Below, piece by piece: positions 6,737-9,588 of a stretch of DNA of 9,588 nt; the first letter of the stretch is position 1, and each line of letters begins with the position of its first letter. Under the pieces are notes generated by a model. It was given only the letters and a program-made list of their open reading frames with translations. It did no database searches and was not told where the DNA came from. The translations under genes and the position numbers were made by a program. Source of the DNA: an uncultured Prevotellaceae bacterium (GTDB lineage Bacteria; Bacteroidota; Bacteroidia; Bacteroidales; Bacteroidaceae); contig CAMJAO010000063.1 in the NCBI GenBank assembly GCA_946403615.1, positions 1-9,588 on the forward strand, in the 5' to 3' direction.

Positions 6737-7813
6737 ATGAGAATCAACAATCGTTTAAGCATCATCGTGCAGGTGATAATATGGTTTGCCATCTTTTTTT
6801 CCCCCATACTCTACCTGCGATTTGACAATTCATTGATATGGCGTTCTTTTTTCCGATGCCTTGCATTACCCTCTTGCCTGTTTATTGCATATTACTGTAA
6901 TTCTCTATGGCTTGCGCCTCATTATTTTGTCAAAGGCAAGCAAAGGCTTTATTTCTTATACAACATAATACTCATCATTGTCTTAACCCTTGTCATTAAT
7001 GTTTGGGTAAAATGGAACGGCAGTCCTTTCTCATTCGCACACCTGTTACCATTGGGACGGGACTTTCTTAACCTGCCCGTGGGCACCCACATTCTCTTGA
7101 TTATTCATACGATGTTCAACATTTGTGTCAGCATCGGTATCGCGACAATGATACATTTGTCGCTGAATTGGGTTAAGAATGAAGATTTGAAAAACACGGC
7201 TATTGTGTCCCAAAGAGAGGCAGAGTTGAAGACCCTCCGTTACCAACTCAACCCTCATTTTATGCTGAACACCCTTAATAACATCTATGCACTGACAGCC
7301 TTCAACCAAAAGAAAGCACAATACGCCATTATGGAGTTGAGCAAGATGTTGCGCCATATTCTCTATGAGAATGACCGTCCATACCTTGACATAGAAGATG
7401 AGGTGACTTTTATACACAGTTATGTCAATCTGATGAAACTGCGCCTTTCGGAACAGGTTGAAATCAAAGAGGATTATAACGTACCTTCCTCAAAGGATAT
7501 TCACATTGTGCCGATGTTGCTTATCTCGTTAGTAGAAAACGCTTTCAAACATGGCGTCAGCCCTACGAAAAAGAGTTTTATACACATCAAGATACAAGCC
7601 GACAAAGAAAAGATTGTATGCGAAATTGTCAACTCTTACTATCCAAAGACAAAAAAAGACAAAAGCGGCAGCGGTGTCGGCATACAATCAGTTCAGCGCC
7701 GTTTGGACTTACTGTATACAGACCATTATAATTGGGAAAAAGGAACAAATAACAATCAAAATATTTATTCATCTAAAATTACACTATATGATACTCAATT
7801 GCGTAATTATTGA
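6737..7813 (+). CDS. LytS/YehU-family sensor histidine kinase
   Basis: This membrane kinase would phosphorylate the LytTR regulator encoded downstream. The 358-residue protein has four predicted membrane helices (about 8-27, 37-59, 71-91 and 117-144), short loops and no sizeable extracytoplasmic domain, PAS or HAMP domain. A short linker leads to the His_kinase (PF06580) domain: phospho-acceptor His174 in YQLNPHFMLNTLNNIYAL, the N-box LVENAFKHG with Glu267 and Asn268, and the glycine-rich ATP-lid SGSGVGIQSVQRRL at 310-323. All residues needed for autophosphorylation are present. The gene starts 24 bp after the permease stop, and its last 26 bp overlap the regulator gene in another frame, suggesting translational coupling. 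The compact sensor suggests a signal within the membrane or from a partner such as the adjacent transporter; that is inference. Confidence 0.94.
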   Translation: MRINNRLSIIVQVIIWFAIFFSPILYLRFDNSLIWRSFFRCLALPSCLFIAYYCNSLWLAPHYFVKGKQRLYFLYNIILIIVLTLVINVWVKWNGSPFSFAHLLPLGRDFLNLPVGTHILLIIHTMFNICVSIGIATMIHLSLNWVKNEDLKNTAIVSQREAELKTLRYQLNPHFMLNTLNNIYALTAFNQKKAQYAIMELSKMLRHILYENDRPYLDIEDEVTFIHSYVNLMKLRLSEQVEIKEDYNVPSSKDIHIVPMLLISLVENAFKHGVSPTKKSFIHIKIQADKEKIVCEIVNSYYPKTKKDKSGSGVGIQSVQRRLDLLYTDHYNWEKGTNNNQNIYSSKITLYDTQLRNY

Positions 7814-8501
7814 TGACGAACCGTTGGCAGCCGAATTGCTGTCGAGTTATGTCAAACGCACCCCGTTTCTACATCTGGTAGGTGCTTATTCCAGTGCTGT
7901 GTCTGCCATCAAAGACATCCGCAACGGTCAGATTGACTTGATATTTTTGGATATCCAGATGCCTGAGTTGAGCGGTACCGAATTTGCCAGTATTTTACCC
8001 AAGCAGACGAAGATTATCTTCACCACCGCTTTCAGCCAATATGCTATAGAAGGTTATAAAGTCAACGCTCTCGATTATCTACTGAAACCCATCAGTTATG
8101 ATGTTTTTTTCAAGTCAGCCAATAAAGCCCTTACCTGGCACGCTGAACAGTCAAAAGTAAATATATTCTCAAAAGACCGGTTTGTATTCATTAAAAGCGA
8201 CTACAAACTGGTAAAAGTGAGTTTCGACGACATCCTGTTCATCGAAGGCGTAAAAGACTATGTAAAAATATACTTAGAGAATGACCAAAAACCGGTGATG
8301 AGCCTGTTGAACCTAAAGAAACTGGAGGAATGTCTTCCTCAGCCAGAGTTTATCCGCACTCACCGTTCGTACATCGTTCACATGCCGAAAGTCAACCTGA
8401 TAGACCGTTTCAAGATTGTATTCGGCAACTATCTCATCCCCATCTCAGACAGCTATAAAGAAGAGGTGCAACGGTATCTGGACTCTCATACGTTGGCATG
8501 A
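7788..8501 (+). CDS. LytTR-family response regulator
   Basis: This is a DNA-binding regulator of the LytR/AlgR type and the probable partner of the kinase encoded upstream. The 237-residue protein has a receiver domain at about 1-120 with the acidic pair Asp9-Asp10, phospho-acceptor Asp55 (LIFLDIQMPELSG), Thr80 (IIFTTAFSQYA) and Lys100 (DYLLKPI). A LytTR DNA-binding domain follows at about 130-233, with KVSFDDILFIEGVKDYVKIY and the hallmark FIRTHRSYIVH. The frame is open back to 7551, but homology begins at ATG 7788 (MILNCVIIDDEP), which lies inside the kinase gene, so the start codon and the first codons overlap it. It likely regulates the upstream efflux operon or related envelope genes. 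I could not identify a convincing pair of LytTR-type direct repeats in front of the operon promoter, so the target is not shown by the sequence. Confidence 0.95.
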   Translation: MILNCVIIDDEPLAAELLSSYVKRTPFLHLVGAYSSAVSAIKDIRNGQIDLIFLDIQMPELSGTEFASILPKQTKIIFTTAFSQYAIEGYKVNALDYLLKPISYDVFFKSANKALTWHAEQSKVNIFSKDRFVFIKSDYKLVKVSFDDILFIEGVKDYVKIYLENDQKPVMSLLNLKKLEECLPQPEFIRTHRSYIVHMPKVNLIDRFKIVFGNYLIPISDSYKEEVQRYLDSHTLA

Positions 8502-8507
8502 TAAGTG

Positions 8508-8536
8508 CGAAGCGAGAGGTCTCACCTCTTACTTCG
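8508..8536. terminator. Hairpin spanning the convergent gene ends (possible bidirectional terminator)
   Basis: Bases 8508-8520 pair with 8524-8536 around a 3-nt loop, with one mismatch (C8513 opposite A8531) and one G-U. The element starts 7 bp after the regulator stop codon and overlaps the stop codon of the opposing glucanotransferase gene. It is placed where a shared terminator would be expected, but neither strand has a clear T-run after the stem, so intrinsic termination is uncertain. Confidence 0.35.
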
Positions 8537-9588
8537 TCGAACCATTGTGGTGACTTTCTGATTGAATACTGACGCATCCATCAGCCGTTCAATATTCATG
8601 GGCATTCGGTATTTCCACTGGTTATATGCATCGTAAGGCGCATTGATACGCTCAGTCCAAATATCCTTTTCTCGCAGGTCGGCATCCATGGCCAACCAAT
8701 CTTGCAGCGGCAACACACATAGCATCGAAGGAGAATAGAGGTGTCGCGCTACAATTTCTTCGGCAAGATGCGCCGGCAAATGTTGCGGTGCCCTACCCTG
8801 CTTCTGCATCATCGTGATATAGTAACGCTGTGTGCGTCCTACGTTTTCTTCCCACCATTGCCTCAATGTTGGCATATCATGTGTGGAAGTAGTGCAAACG
8901 CTTTGGTTGGGATATGATTCGAGGTGTGCAAACTCCTCACCGAATCGTTTGGGCATAGATTGCACCTCAAGCGGCAGGATGCGCATTGTCCGTAAAACCT
9001 CGCTCACGCAACCGGGCAACAAGCCCAAATCTTCCGCACAGACGAGCATACGAGTATCTGCAAGAATTTCAGCCAATCGGTGCAAAGCCACATTGGCCCA
9101 AAAATCATTGTGCCGCTCATAGAAATAATTGTTGTAAAGCCTCATAAAAGCATCTTTCTCGTCTGCGCCCAACACCTCATAGACCGGTTCGTTATAGACC
9201 ATATAACGAGGGTGATACATACCTTCCATCTGCTCATCCTCAATCATCAGCACATTGGCAATGAGGCGATACAATCCGTCGCGTATCCACAAACTGTTCT
9301 CATCGGTTTTACCAGCCATGTATTCACGCACCTTGGACTGGGTGTCAAACTCTTGTCGCAAAGCATAAAGTCCGTAAGGCTTACTAATGAGGAAATGCTC
9401 CTTGACATAAGGAGCATGAATGCCAAAGAAGCGGTCAAGCACCCGATCGTTGATGAAAGGACGTGTCATCAATTCCTTTCGGAAAGGAAGGCCAAAACGG
9501 CCAATCTCCTCTTCACTCATCGGCAATGAGGGAGAGAAATGACCCAGGGTGGCATGTACAGCGTGTGACGGCAACTGCCAGATACGGA
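8522..9588 (-). CDS. malQ: 4-alpha-glucanotransferase, GH77, DPE2-like (5'-truncated by window edge)
   Basis: This enzyme (amylomaltase) moves glucan segments between maltooligosaccharides, releasing glucose during maltose and starch or glycogen use; it acts in the cytoplasm. Only the C-terminal 354 codons are visible; the frame runs off the window at 9588, where RIWQLPSHAVHATLGHFSPS continues family sequence. The GH77 acid/base Glu lies in CAEDLGLLPGCV (codon 9032-9034) and the transition-state-stabilising Asp in TSTHDMPTLRQWW (codon 8876-8878). The nucleophile Asp motif would be upstream, outside the window. The context around both motifs (EVQSMPKRFGEEFAH, then TLRQWWEEN) resembles plant cytosolic DPE2 and the long Bacteroidetes enzymes more than short E. 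coli-type MalQ. Such enzymes usually carry starch-binding CBM20 modules at the N-terminus, which cannot be seen here. It is convergent with the response regulator, 20 bp apart, and looks functionally unrelated to it. Confidence 0.93.
   Translation of the reverse strand, partial: RIWQLPSHAVHATLGHFSPSLPMSEEEIGRFGLPFRKELMTRPFINDRVLDRFFGIHAPYVKEHFLISKPYGLYALRQEFDTQSKVREYMAGKTDENSLWIRDGLYRLIANVLMIEDEQMEGMYHPRYMVYNEPVYEVLGADEKDAFMRLYNNYFYERHNDFWANVALHRLAEILADTRMLVCAEDLGLLPGCVSEVLRTMRILPLEVQSMPKRFGEEFAHLESYPNQSVCTTSTHDMPTLRQWWEENVGRTQRYYITMMQKQGRAPQHLPAHLAEEIVARHLYSPSMLCVLPLQDWLAMDADLREKDIWTERINAPYDAYNQWKYRMPMNIERLMDASVFNQKVTTMVRRSKR

Overview
The window reads as a chromosomal segment from a Bacteroidota bacterium, most likely order Bacteroidales and perhaps Prevotellaceae. 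Both promoters I can identify match the Bacteroidetes sigma factor consensus (TTTG, a 19-21 nt gap, then TAnnTTTG). Clear Shine-Dalgarno sites are absent before the genes. A GC-rich intergenic repeat between two operon genes resembles dispersed repeats I associate with this phylum, and the protein families fit. Genus-level placement is inference from style, not from a marker gene.

Layout: (1) 2-514 (+), the 3' part of riboflavin synthase, cut by the window edge. (2) 515-643, a tandem AGGAGT repeat running into a long hairpin that probably ends transcription. (3) 644-1750 (-), alanine dehydrogenase, complete. (4) 1751-1960, a divergent promoter region holding a -7 box for each direction and a 40-bp near-perfect A/T palindrome. 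(5) 1961-8501 (+), six co-directional genes: TolC-type outer-membrane factor, MacA/HlyD-type periplasmic adaptor, MacB-type ATPase, MacB-type permease, LytS-type histidine kinase and LytTR response regulator. (6) 8522-9588 (-), the 3' part of a DPE2-like 4-alpha-glucanotransferase, convergent with the regulator and separated from it by 20 bp. No intergenic stretch exceeds 300 bp. I see no tRNA, rRNA, CRISPR array, insertion sequence or phage gene.

How the genes fit together: the six-gene block encodes every part of a tripartite ABC efflux or secretion system (ATPase and permease in the inner membrane, adaptor in the periplasm, channel in the outer membrane). It is followed by a two-component system whose kinase and regulator genes overlap by 26 bp. 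The natural reading is a self-contained export module that senses and responds to its own cargo or to envelope stress, transcribed mainly from the strong-looking promoter at 1908-1938. The flanking genes (riboflavin, alanine and glucan metabolism) are housekeeping and look unrelated. All catalytic residues that I could check are present. The least explained parts are non-coding: the divergent palindrome, the 8-bp-period repeat with its hairpin, and the repeat between the adaptor and ATPase genes.
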